Source: CAWDLX01 sp046728155 (GTDB lineage Bacteria; Actinomycetota; Actinomycetes; Mycobacteriales; Micromonosporaceae). Taken from it: a stretch of DNA of 64,000 nucleotides. The position numbers were made by a program, and so were the translations under genes. This document shows positions 27,818-36,280 of this stretch, in pieces. Each line of letters opens with the position of its first letter. Position 1 is the stretch's first letter. The stretch is taken from positions 1 through 64,000 of the forward strand of contig JBKPDY010000020.1 of assembly GCA_046728155.1 (NCBI GenBank), written 5' to 3'. The notes beneath the pieces are model-generated. The model searched no databases. It was not told the DNA's origin and saw only the letters and a list, made by a program, of their open reading frames with translations.

Positions 27818-28036
27818 ATGACCGAGATCACCGTGTGCCCCGACCCTGCCTGCCATCTGCCGGCCGAGGTGCTCGATCGCTTCGACCTGTGGTCGACCGA
27901 TGGCCCCATCGAGCACATCAGTACGCGCTGCCTGATACGCCACACGTTCACCCTGCCGACCGACCGCACCTGCGGCGACACGAGCTACGCGATCCCCACC
28001 TCACTGGTGGTGCGTGGTCTCGCGCCTCCGTTCTGA
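27818..28036 (+). CDS. Small conserved hypothetical protein
   Basis: This 72-residue frame begins MTEITVCPDPACHLPAEVLD and continues through FDLWSTDGPIEHISTRCL to a C-terminal SLVVRGLAPPF. The composition is that of a real protein: two or three Cys in CPDPACH and TRCLIRH could bind metal. The start ATG follows GACGGAGAG. Its 3' end overlaps the convergent YdbT gene by about 50 nt, so the last residues may be wrong if a frameshift lies there. Function unknown. Confidence 0.55.
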   Translation: MTEITVCPDPACHLPAEVLDRFDLWSTDGPIEHISTRCLIRHTFTLPTDRTCGDTSYAIPTSLVVRGLAPPF

Positions 28037-29568
28037 GGCGGCGCGGCCAGGAAAGGCGAGAGCAGCCCGGGCAGGACCTCGTCCGCGATCGCTACCGCGA
28101 CACCGGCGCGCACGTCGAGCAGTTCGTAGTGCTGGTGCCCGGCGGCCGTGGTGGCAGTGAGAGTAACGAGTCGGTTGCGGCGCTGGAAGAACGACTGTCG
28201 CAGGGTGAAACCGATGACGCCGTCGGCGGCGAGTACCGACCGCCGCCGAACGAGCGAGCCGAGGCGGAACACGACAGTACGGCCGACGACCGCATGGCCG
28301 AGGCTGCGATAGCGATCGAACGCGAGCAGCACCGCGATCGGGACCGAGACCGCCGCCACCGCGATGATCCACACCGGCTCGGCCACCAGCCAGGCGAGCA
28401 GACCGAACGCTCCAGTGAGAATGGCCGCGCCAGCCAGCGCCCGAATGAGCCGCCGGCGCAGGGCCGCCCGCGGATGGCGGACGAGCTCAGCGGTCAGCGC
28501 ACGCTGCCCGTCCGCTGTGAATCCACTCAGGACGGAGCCGCCGACTCGCACGGCCTCGGCGAACGGCGCGGGCGGAAGAATCAGTGAACCACCGCGTTCG
28601 GCACCGCGTCCGACCCGCAGGCCCGTGGTGATGGCGATGCAGCGTGCCGCGCCTACCGCCCGTAACAGCAGCGGTTCGCTGAGCTCGACCCCGCGCAGGC
28701 GGCGTTCCTCGATCGTCGTGGCCCTGGTAGTGAGCAGACCGCGCGAGATGTGCAGCGTCCCGCTGTCGCTGCGGACGATACTGAAGTTCCAGAATGCCAG
28801 CACATACGCCACTGTGGAGAGTACGGCGAGGACCGCAAGCCCACCGACGACCACCTCGGCGACGGCCACTGGCACCGGTACGTGGGAAAGCTGGCCGGTC
28901 GCCCAGTGGATCGCCCCGACCCGCTCGGGGTCAACTGCACTCTCGTTGATGGTGCGCCAACCGAAGGCCACGATGACCCCGATCGTGACCAGGCCGGAAA
29001 GGGTGAACGGTCCATAGAGGATCCATGCCGGCGAGAGCTTCGCCAATTGGGTCTCGCGCCGCAGCACGGGTAGCGCCCCCTGACTCAGCGCCGGCTCGGG
29101 GCGGATCGCCCCGCGACTGTGCAGCAACTCGTCACGCAGCCGGACCGCGTCGCGCGCGGCCATGCCGTCGAGGACCAGCCCCTCCTGCTTGCGCCGGTCG
29201 GACTCACCGGTACCTACTGCAACCCGGACCAGCCCCAGGATCCGGTGCAACACGTGGGCCGTGACATCGACCGTGCGGACGCGGTCGCGCGGCACGGTCA
29301 CGATCCGCCGGTTGAGCAAGCCACGCTGGATCTCGATCTGGTCCGCGGTGATGCGGTACCGGGTGGTGGCCCATCGCAGCAGACCGAGGCCCACCGCCAT
29401 TGCGACGCCGACGACACTCCACCAGCCGCCCTCGCCACGCTGGCTGCCGAGAATGAGCAGACCGAAGATCACCGGCAGCGCCCGTCCGAGCTCGACGATG
29501 GGGTGTACGAGGAGCATCCGGATGCTCAGGCGGCGCCAGTCGACCTCGGTCCGAAGAACCGTCGTCAT
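27985..29568 (-). CDS. YdbT-like PH-domain membrane protein
   Basis: This 527-residue protein carries bacterial PH domains (bPH2/YdbT type): each module pairs two membrane helices with a domain beginning like TRYRITADQIEIQRGLLNRR, then VPRDRVRTVDVTAHVLHRILGLVRV. Similar modules recur near residues 255-330 and 415-500. The start ATG overlaps the stop of the YdbS-like gene (ATGA), so the pair is co-translated. YdbS/YdbT relatives in Bacillus confer resistance to amyloliquecidin-type peptides. The role in actinobacteria is unknown, but envelope stress is a reasonable guess. Confidence 0.88.
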   Translation of the reverse strand: MTTVLRTEVDWRRLSIRMLLVHPIVELGRALPVIFGLLILGSQRGEGGWWSVVGVAMAVGLGLLRWATTRYRITADQIEIQRGLLNRRIVTVPRDRVRTVDVTAHVLHRILGLVRVAVGTGESDRRKQEGLVLDGMAARDAVRLRDELLHSRGAIRPEPALSQGALPVLRRETQLAKLSPAWILYGPFTLSGLVTIGVIVAFGWRTINESAVDPERVGAIHWATGQLSHVPVPVAVAEVVVGGLAVLAVLSTVAYVLAFWNFSIVRSDSGTLHISRGLLTTRATTIEERRLRGVELSEPLLLRAVGAARCIAITTGLRVGRGAERGGSLILPPAPFAEAVRVGGSVLSGFTADGQRALTAELVRHPRAALRRRLIRALAGAAILTGAFGLLAWLVAEPVWIIAVAAVSVPIAVLLAFDRYRSLGHAVVGRTVVFRLGSLVRRRSVLAADGVIGFTLRQSFFQRRNRLVTLTATTAAGHQHYELLDVRAGVAVAIADEVLPGLLSPFLAAPPQNGGARPRTTSEVGIA

Positions 29569-30059
29569 GTCGCGTCTCCGGGCGTCGCTTGTGTCGTACG
29601 GATGAGGTCGTCGACGAGCGCCTGCGCCGTGGCCCGATCCAGCCCGTGGATCTTCAGGGGACCGGCGGCGGACGCCGTCGTGACGGTCACGTTGGCCAGC
29701 CGGAAGAGGCGCTCAACTGCCCCCATCTGGCTGTCCACGGTCTGGATCCGCGATATCGGGGCGATCCGGCGTTCGACGTTGAACCAGCCCGACTGGGTGT
29801 AGACCGCCTCCGCCGTGCGTTCCCATCGGTGTACCCGGTACCGCCAGTTGGGCATCACGATGAGATGTACCACCGCCACCACCGCCGTGGCGGCGAGGAT
29901 CGCCTCGTGGATCTGATCGGAGCCGCTCGGGTCATTGATCCACACGACGAGCTGGACGATGAGGAGCAGGAGCCATCCGGCGGCGGCGCGCAGTGTCCAG
30001 TACCAGATCGCCCGGCGGCTGACGAGCAGGTGCGGGGGACGCAGCGTCAGTTCGGCCAT
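29565..30059 (-). CDS. YdbS-like PH-domain membrane protein
   Basis: This 164-residue partner of YdbT starts MAELTLRPPHLLVSRRAIWYW, has two helices (about 22-40 and 48-66) and one bPH2 domain with VYTQSGWFNVERRIAPISRIQTV and a C-terminal VERLFRLANVTVTTASA stretch. The frame extends six residues upstream to 30077, but ATG 30059 gives the usual N-terminus. Its stop overlaps the YdbT start by four bases. The two proteins probably form one membrane complex. Confidence 0.85.
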   Translation of the reverse strand: MAELTLRPPHLLVSRRAIWYWTLRAAAGWLLLLIVQLVVWINDPSGSDQIHEAILAATAVVAVVHLIVMPNWRYRVHRWERTAEAVYTQSGWFNVERRIAPISRIQTVDSQMGAVERLFRLANVTVTTASAAGPLKIHGLDRATAQALVDDLIRTTQATPGDAT

Positions 30060-30137
30060 GCATTCAGCCTGGCACACCGGCGCACGCCGGGGCAGGTACG
30101 CCGAGCGCGGTCAGGATGGGACGAACGTCACCCGAGG

Positions 30138-30386
30138 CTATGCCATCGGAGGGGTGACCACTGGGCGCGGCGCCTCTTCCTCGTCGGGCATCAGGATCCA
30201 CAGAATCGGGTAGATCAAGATCTGGATGCCGGGGATCACCATGAGCGCCAGGACGAACAGCAGCCGGGCGGGCCATGGGTCGAGTCCGAAGCGCCGGCCC
30301 AGACCCGCGACGACGCCCCCCAGCACGCGTCCTTCGCGCGGCCGGACAAGCCCGTGCTGGCGGAAAGTCTGGTGGATCTCGTTCAT
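30138..30386 (-). CDS. PspC domain membrane protein
   Basis: This 82-residue protein has a PspC domain: QTFRQHGLVRPREGRVLGGV and AGLGRRFGLDPWPARLLFVL are followed by a strongly hydrophobic helix (LALMVIPGIQILIYPILWIL) and an acidic tail. ATG 30386 is preferred because GAGGGAG lies just upstream; an ATG at 30401 is also in frame. PspC proteins sense inner-membrane stress and partner with PspA. No pspA is visible here. It is the third small envelope protein in this cluster. Confidence 0.85.
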   Translation of the reverse strand: MNEIHQTFRQHGLVRPREGRVLGGVVAGLGRRFGLDPWPARLLFVLALMVIPGIQILIYPILWILMPDEEEAPRPVVTPPMA

Positions 30387-30578
30387 GGCGCACTCCCTCA
30401 TGTGATGTCACGTCCAGCGTGCGCCTGGACATGGGTGCCGTGCTATCGGGGTTCCCCCTGGTCGGACCCCGATGCTTGCCCGGACAGTTCGCTAACCGCA
30501 CTTGTACGAGCCCAGCGCCCCACTGACACCTCATAGCGTCTACAGTGGATGGATTCCGGCCCGGTTACACCGCGACAG

Positions 30579-30776
30579 CTAGGCCACCAGGAACTTCAGC
30601 AGCTCGTACACCAGGAAGACCGGCCAGACCAAGGCCTTGAGGATGCCGAGGACGACGGACCAGAACCCGCTCGCCGCCTGAATGTAGTACACCATGGCGC
30701 CGATGATCCCTAAGCCGTAGACCGCATCGCCGCCACCACGTCGGTTGCCCCAGTATCGTCTGTCCCTCTCGTTCAT
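30579..30776 (-). CDS. Small single-helix membrane protein
   Basis: This 65-residue protein has a basic, Gly-rich N-terminus (MNERDRRYWGNRRGGGDAVY) and a hydrophobic remainder that can make two short helices or one long helix with a break (GLGIIGAMVYYIQAASGFW, then VVLGILKALVWPVFLVYELL). Related 60-70-residue proteins are frequent in actinobacteria without a known function. An AGGAGGGG ribosome-binding site precedes the start. Confidence 0.65.
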   Translation of the reverse strand: MNERDRRYWGNRRGGGDAVYGLGIIGAMVYYIQAASGFWSVVLGILKALVWPVFLVYELLKFLVA

Positions 30777-30948
30777 GTGCTGACCCCTCCTGCGAATGAT
30801 CTAGTCGGCGTCCATTCGAGCGGTGCCATGACGCCCCTAGCATCCACTTCAGCCGCCAGTGTCTCAAGGGCCCGCAACGGCCGCCCGTTCTGGATCGCGC
30901 CATCGCCCGGAGGTGAAAGATCCACGATTCGTCGACCTCCACAGTGGA

Positions 30949-31017
30949 TGAGCGGTCAGGTCTGCTCCCGTGAGCGGTCAGGTCTGCTCCCGTGATTGTC
31001 AGGTCTGCTCCCGTGAG
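30949..31017. repeat. 22-nt tandem repeat, three copies
   Basis: The unit GAGCGGTCAGGTCTGCTCCCGT occurs twice in succession from 30950, followed by a third copy with GATT instead of GAGCG and one base shorter. The third copy forms the last codons and stop of the Fpg/Nei gene (minus strand), so the two outer copies look like duplications of the gene's 3' end. Possible replication-slippage product. Confidence 0.8.
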
Positions 31018-31817
31018 CACCAGTAGGTCGTCCGACCGCCGACGGTACCGCTCACCATGGGGGCACCACATCGTGGACACCGTCCGCCCGGCACGCGCGA
31101 CGGCAGGACCGACAACACGTGCACACCGCCGCCGTTGACGGCCGCGTCGATGGTGCTCCGAAGCACGCGGTACAAGCGGTCGATATCGGCGTGCGACAAT
31201 TCATCGACGCGTCGAGCCGGGTTGATCTTCGCGAGCCACAACGACTGATCGGCGAGCAAGTTACCGACGCCGGCGATCGCACCCTGGTCGAGCAGGCGTG
31301 CCTTCACCGGCGCGGTCCCTCGCGCCATGATCGCTCGGAACCGGGCCAGTTCGATCTCGCCGGCGTCCGGGCCGTACATCTCGATAGGCGGGTCGAGGCG
31401 CACGCGGCCGAGCCGGCGGGGATCGACCAGGATCAGGAACGCGCGGTCGGCGAAGGTCAGCGAGAACCGGGCGAACCGGTAATCTCCGGGCTCCCGGCCA
31501 CGTTGCCAGTAGTCACCACCGTCGACTTCGAGCCCGCGCCCATCGGCGACGACTATCTTGCCCGACATCCCGAGATGGACACCGAGGATCGGCCCGGGGC
31601 GACGAGATCGACCGACCGGCGAGGTCTCACACCACATGTTCTTGCCGCGCCGGTGCGCCGTAGTCAATCGGCGACCCAGCAGCGCGGCACGGATCTCACC
31701 CGGCGCGTGCGGACGACACACGAACGTGTCGGAGTCGTCAACATCAACGATCCGGCGGCCGAGCGCCATGTGCTCGATGACCCGACGCGCGGATTCGACC
31801 TCCGGGAGCTCAGGCAT
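30999..31817 (-). CDS. Fpg/Nei family DNA glycosylase
   Basis: This 272-residue bifunctional glycosylase starts MPELPEVES (catalytic Pro2 and Glu3), with RRGKNMW (the loop Lys), LGVHLGMSGKI, the H2TH region LLDQGAIAGVGNLLADQSLW and a C-terminal zinc finger beginning CPRCGAPM. The usual last Cys pair is only CSREQT before the stop, so the fourth ligand position is not Cys. The stop lies inside a 22-nt tandem repeat that is repeated twice downstream. It removes oxidised bases and is functionally linked to the exonuclease III gene at 26922. Confidence 0.9.
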   Translation of the reverse strand: MPELPEVESARRVIEHMALGRRIVDVDDSDTFVCRPHAPGEIRAALLGRRLTTAHRRGKNMWCETSPVGRSRRPGPILGVHLGMSGKIVVADGRGLEVDGGDYWQRGREPGDYRFARFSLTFADRAFLILVDPRRLGRVRLDPPIEMYGPDAGEIELARFRAIMARGTAPVKARLLDQGAIAGVGNLLADQSLWLAKINPARRVDELSHADIDRLYRVLRSTIDAAVNGGGVHVLSVLPSRVPGGRCPRCGAPMVSGTVGGRTTYWCSREQT

Positions 31818-32075
31818 GAGCGGTCAGGCGGTAGGTCGCAGGTGACCGTGCATCCGATGACCGTACAACTCGACGGCCGCGCGGCGCCCACCCGCCGTGG
31901 CCGGGTGTGGCGCTCGGGGACGCCCTGACATGGGCGTGGATCGTTGTCGTGGTATGGGCCTGACCGACATCGCACGGTGCCGACCACGCACCGGTCATCG
32001 AGCGTGTCTAACGCCGCCGCACAGTCACTCAGGGCTTACGGTAGCGCCACGGCTAACCGCGGATGGCTTATTTTC

Positions 32076-33743
32076 ATGATCGAGTCCCAGACAAGCGTTA
32101 TAACGGCGCGGCCGGAGAACCCCCCGGCAACGGCTGTCGCCGATGCCGATCGCGACCAGACCCGGGCCCAACTGGGGACTATCCCCGACATCGAGCTTGA
32201 TCAGACTGAGCAGTCTTCCGCCGCCGATGTCTGTCGGGAGCAGACCCGCGTGCTCCCGCGGCTGCGAGCGTCCATCGGGTGGGCCGACACGCAGCTGATG
32301 GCCATGGTGCATCCGGTGTCGACGCCGTCGATCGGCGGAGCTCCGGCCCTCTCGCAGATCGCCTGGCTGGCCCCGGCGTTGGTCATGGCCATGTTCGGCT
32401 TCATCCGGCTGTCCTGGCCGAGCTTGTGGGGGGATGAGCTCGCCACGTGGGGGATGGTGACCACCAGCTGGAGCGGCATGATCGCCGTGCTGTCGTCGTT
32501 CGACGCGGTCATAGCGCCGTACTACGTCCTGATGCACGCGTGGGTGGACGTATTCGGCGCGTCGGACTTCGCCCTGCGCCTGCCATCGGTCATCGCGATG
32601 ACGGCCGCGGTCGGGATCACTGCGCGGATCGGAACCCGGCTCGCTGGTCCACGGGCCGGTTTCCTGGCCGGGCTGCTCCTCGCCGCCGTGCCGACGACCA
32701 GCCGCTACGCCCAGGAGGCAAGGCCATACGCCTTCGTCGTTCTGGCCGCGACACTGGCGACGCTCGCGTTACTCCGGTTCGTTGAATCGCCGCGGCTTGG
32801 CCGTGTCTTGGCCTACCTCGCCTCCGTGACGTTGGTCGGCCTGTTCAATGTCGTCGCGCTGCTCATCGTTGTGGCGCACGGCCTCGTTGTGCTCATCCAC
32901 CACCGCTCGCTCTTCTGGCGTTGGCAATGCACCGTGGTGCTGGGCATCATGCCAGCGATACCGTTACTTCTGCTCGGCAGCCGACAGACGGATCAGGTCT
33001 CCTGGATCCCGCCGGCGACCGTGACCCGCCTCGTCAGCCTTCCGACGGGTCTTTTCGGCACCGGACTCGTCGCCGGCGCGATGGTCGCGCTCGCCTTGCT
33101 GTCGGTCTCGCTGCGCAAGCCTGCGGTGTACTACGCGATGGGGGCGCTCGCCCCGGCGATCGCGCTCTTCGTCGTCGCGCACATGGCGCCGCTGTGGCTT
33201 CCTCGTTACCTGCTCTTCACGCTGCCGGCGTGGGCGCTTCTCGCCGCGACGCCGTTCACACGGACGCCGGTCGTGCGCGGCGTCGTGGCCGCCGCCGCGA
33301 TAGCGGCGATCGGGATCCCGGCGCAGTTCGCACTCCGTCAGGAGGACGGTCACACGCAGGACTCCCGCAGCGCGGCGTTGGTGATCGCACAGAACGCCCG
33401 GCCCGGCGACGCAATCGTGTACGGCCCCAACTCCCAGGGAGAGAGCCGGGTGGGCCGTGACCTGCTTGCCCGCTACGTCCCGGCAGATGAACGACCGACC
33501 GATCTCCTTGTCGTCCTTGCACCACGCGCGGCCGGCAACTTCATGCCAACCGAGTGCGACAAGCCGGCGGCGTGCCTGAGGAACCCGCCGCGCGTCTGGG
33601 TGCTCAGGGTAGGCACGTACCAGAACCCGCTCTACCAGTTGGGTAACGAGAAGGCCCGTCTCCTCACCAACGGATACGAGGTGCAGTCCGAGTGGTATCC
33701 GACCGGCCTGACGGTGGCTCTACTCGTCAGGAAGGCCGCGTAG
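32076..33743 (+). CDS. GT39-like membrane glycosyltransferase
   Basis: This 555-residue polytopic protein is a polyprenol-dependent sugar transferase of the PMT/ArnT (GT39) type. After a hydrophilic N-terminal region of about 85 residues it has some ten helices. The first periplasmic loop carries SLWGDELATWGM with the Asp-Glu pair expected at the catalytic site, followed by VDVFGASDFALRLPSV and RYAQEARPYAFV, both typical. A C-terminal extracytoplasmic domain follows. ATG 32076 is chosen over an upstream frame start at 31944. It begins a three-gene run that continues after 7 nt. Confidence 0.82.
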   Translation: MIESQTSVITARPENPPATAVADADRDQTRAQLGTIPDIELDQTEQSSAADVCREQTRVLPRLRASIGWADTQLMAMVHPVSTPSIGGAPALSQIAWLAPALVMAMFGFIRLSWPSLWGDELATWGMVTTSWSGMIAVLSSFDAVIAPYYVLMHAWVDVFGASDFALRLPSVIAMTAAVGITARIGTRLAGPRAGFLAGLLLAAVPTTSRYAQEARPYAFVVLAATLATLALLRFVESPRLGRVLAYLASVTLVGLFNVVALLIVVAHGLVVLIHHRSLFWRWQCTVVLGIMPAIPLLLLGSRQTDQVSWIPPATVTRLVSLPTGLFGTGLVAGAMVALALLSVSLRKPAVYYAMGALAPAIALFVVAHMAPLWLPRYLLFTLPAWALLAATPFTRTPVVRGVVAAAAIAAIGIPAQFALRQEDGHTQDSRSAALVIAQNARPGDAIVYGPNSQGESRVGRDLLARYVPADERPTDLLVVLAPRAAGNFMPTECDKPAACLRNPPRVWVLRVGTYQNPLYQLGNEKARLLTNGYEVQSEWYPTGLTVALLVRKAA

Positions 33744-33750
33744 GTAACGC

Positions 33751-35070
33751 ATGCTGGCATTTCTGCTCGAATTGGGCGCATGGTCGGAGTCAGGCAAGGT
33801 CTATCTGTTCGTCATCCTCATGGCTGTCATCTGGCTGCTCTGGGGTATCCGGGTCCTCCTCGCCACGCACTACCGCCCGTGGCGTGAGGACTGGTACGGC
33901 TCCGCATCGGTCATCATCCCGGTGGTGGACGAGCCGATGGAGCTGTTCCGATCGGTTCTCGACCGCATCATCGCCCAGCGGCCGCACGAGGTCATCGTCG
34001 TCATCAACGGCCCCCGCAACCTGCCCATCGAAGCGCTCTGTGCCGACGCCGGCGTGCGCTGGTGCTGGACCGACCGGGCGGGCAAGCGCAACGCCGTGCA
34101 GATCGGCGTAGGCCTTGCGACCGGCGAGGTCGTGGTGCTCGTCGACTCGGATACACTGTGGACAGACGACACGCTCAGAGAGCTCGTCAAGCCGTTCCGC
34201 GATCCGACGATCGGTGGCGTGACGACGCGCCAACGAATCTTCGAGCCCGGTCGGGCTGCCCTGACTCGGTGGGCCGACTGGCTCGAGAACGTACGGAACG
34301 AGTACTCGATGCCCGCGATGAGCGTACTCGGAACGGTTGGCTGCCTTCCCGGCCGGACGATCGCGTTCCGGCGCAGCATCCTGATGCGCTGCATGGAGCG
34401 CTTTCTGACGGATCGGTTCCTGGGCGTCGTTCTCGAGGTGAGCGATGACCGGGCTTTGACCAACTACACGCTGATGGCCGGATACAGGACTGTCTTCCAA
34501 TCGACTTCAGTCGTCTACACGGACGCGCCGACGCGGCTGCCCAAGCTGGCGCGACAGCAGTACCGATGGGCTCGCGGGTCGCAGTACAACACGTTGCGAA
34601 TGCTGCCGTGGATGCTTCGTCATACGCCGATTCTGTCGGTGTTCTACGTCGCCGACATACTCGTTCCGTTCGTGCTGGTCGGCTCGTTCGCATCGTGGGG
34701 TGTCTCCGTCGTGACCGGGGCGAAAGCCGATCTTTATGGGCGGTTGCCACTGCCATCCGGCCGGTGGGAGGCGATCTCGATGATCCTGCTCCTCGCTTCG
34801 TTGATGACCGTCCTGTCCATGGCTGTGCGGTTCGGTCAGCATTTCGCGTACCGGCCACGCGACATTCTCTACCTTCCTCTCTTCGTGTCCGTCAACACGT
34901 TTCTCCTGATGCCGGTCCGGGTGCTCGGATTCATCAGGATGGCGCACAACGCCGGGTGGGGCACCCGTAGGGATGCATTCGCCGGCCTGCGAGAGCGAAA
35001 CCTACTGGCCGTCATTCCTTACGTACTGGGTGGTTCGATGCTGATGAGCTCGGTGATCCTCGGTGTCTGA
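33751..35070 (+). CDS. Processive GT2 polysaccharide synthase
   Basis: This 439-residue membrane glycosyltransferase resembles hyaluronan/cellulose-type synthases. It has an N-terminal helix (about 17-35), then the GT-A core with ASVIIPVVDEP, DSD at 132-134, GTVGCLPGRT, the base EVSDDRALT (D232/D233) and QQYRW at 269-273 (QxxRW), the hallmark of processive inverting enzymes. Four C-terminal helices would form the export channel. It follows the GT39-like gene by 7 nt and overlaps the GH26 gene by 8 nt. It probably polymerises and exports a beta-linked glycan. The sugar is unknown. Confidence 0.88.
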   Translation: MLAFLLELGAWSESGKVYLFVILMAVIWLLWGIRVLLATHYRPWREDWYGSASVIIPVVDEPMELFRSVLDRIIAQRPHEVIVVINGPRNLPIEALCADAGVRWCWTDRAGKRNAVQIGVGLATGEVVVLVDSDTLWTDDTLRELVKPFRDPTIGGVTTRQRIFEPGRAALTRWADWLENVRNEYSMPAMSVLGTVGCLPGRTIAFRRSILMRCMERFLTDRFLGVVLEVSDDRALTNYTLMAGYRTVFQSTSVVYTDAPTRLPKLARQQYRWARGSQYNTLRMLPWMLRHTPILSVFYVADILVPFVLVGSFASWGVSVVTGAKADLYGRLPLPSGRWEAISMILLLASLMTVLSMAVRFGQHFAYRPRDILYLPLFVSVNTFLLMPVRVLGFIRMAHNAGWGTRRDAFAGLRERNLLAVIPYVLGGSMLMSSVILGV

Positions 35071-36148
35071 GGGCAACACATACCCGCGCCGAACGGTCAA
35101 CATCTGGATGGTGGTCATGGCGTCCATCCTGGCCGCGCTCAGTGTCTGGGTGGTTTCGGTGACCACACAGACCCCCGCGGCCAAACTGCCGCCCCGAGCC
35201 GCCGCGGTCGGGACGCCCAGCCCAGCGGCGCCGGCGACCGTGCCCCGGGTGCCAACCCGCGACGACCTGCTTCGCCCGTCGGCACCCCGGTTTGGAATCA
35301 GCGCCCCACGCGTTCCGTGGTCGGCGAGCATGGTCGACTCGATCGCCCGACTCGCGGGGCGACGACCGACCATGTTGGAGTACTTCGTCAACTGGCGGTC
35401 GACGTACGACGCCACGCCGGTACGGCTTGCCTACCAACAGGGTGCCGTGCCGGTCCTGTCCTGGGAGCCGTGGGCGGGCGAACGAGCCGGTCCGGATCAG
35501 CCGCCATACACCTTGCGAAGGATCGCGTCCGGCGGCTACGACAGGTATGTCACGGCCTTCGCGACGGCGGTGCGCAACGCGAAGTGGCCGGTCGTCATGC
35601 GGTTTGCCCATGAGATGAACGGGAACTGGTACCCGTGGTCGGAGCAGCGATCGGGCAACCAACCCGGCGACTACGTCAGGGCGTGGCGCCATGTCCACGA
35701 TGTGTTTGCCAGGGTAGGGGCGACGAATGTCATCTGGGTGTGGAGCCCGAATATCATTCGCCCCGTCCCCGACATCGACCTCACGTCATTGTTCCCCGGC
35801 CCGGCGTATGTCGACTGGGTCGGACTCGTCGGATACGGGGTGCGGGAGCGCGGCGCGGGCATCACGTTCGACCCGACCATCTCCGAGATCAGGCGGTTCA
35901 CGACGTTGCCTTTGCTGATCACCGAAACGGGTGCCCGACCCGGGCCCGACAAGACCAGATGGACATCCGACTTCTTCAGGTGGCTCGCCCACCACCTCGA
36001 TGTGGTCGGATTCATCTGGTTCCAGTACGGCACCTCCGATGGCGGGACATCGGACTGGCGCTTCAATAGTGATCCACAATGCCTGGCCGCATTCACCGCG
36101 GGTCTCGCGAAGGCAGACCTGGCTGAACCTGTCGTTATATCGGGCTGA
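35063..36148 (+). CDS. Membrane-anchored GH26 glycoside hydrolase
   Basis: This 361-residue protein has an N-terminal anchor helix (about 14-33), a Pro/Ala-rich linker (38-65) and a GH26-like TIM barrel. The acid/base Glu lies in RFAHEMNGNWYPW (E184) and the nucleophile in LLITETGA (E288), the family's strand-4 and strand-7 positions. GH26 enzymes cleave beta-mannan or mixed beta-glucans. GTG 35063 overlaps the synthase stop. Hydrolases coupled to synthases often trim or release the nascent chain, as in cellulose and alginate systems. Confidence 0.88.
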   Translation: MSEGNTYPRRTVNIWMVVMASILAALSVWVVSVTTQTPAAKLPPRAAAVGTPSPAAPATVPRVPTRDDLLRPSAPRFGISAPRVPWSASMVDSIARLAGRRPTMLEYFVNWRSTYDATPVRLAYQQGAVPVLSWEPWAGERAGPDQPPYTLRRIASGGYDRYVTAFATAVRNAKWPVVMRFAHEMNGNWYPWSEQRSGNQPGDYVRAWRHVHDVFARVGATNVIWVWSPNIIRPVPDIDLTSLFPGPAYVDWVGLVGYGVRERGAGITFDPTISEIRRFTTLPLLITETGARPGPDKTRWTSDFFRWLAHHLDVVGFIWFQYGTSDGGTSDWRFNSDPQCLAAFTAGLAKADLAEPVVISG

Positions 36149-36280
36149 CAACGCCAGCGTTTGCGTGGTTTCCAGATTCATCCTATCGTGAACCGGACAG
36201 AGCCGAAAGGCGTCGGCTGTCGTTGAATTTGCCGGCTAAGTTTCGGTCTGGACTCGTGGTGAGACGAAAGGCTCTTCTGG

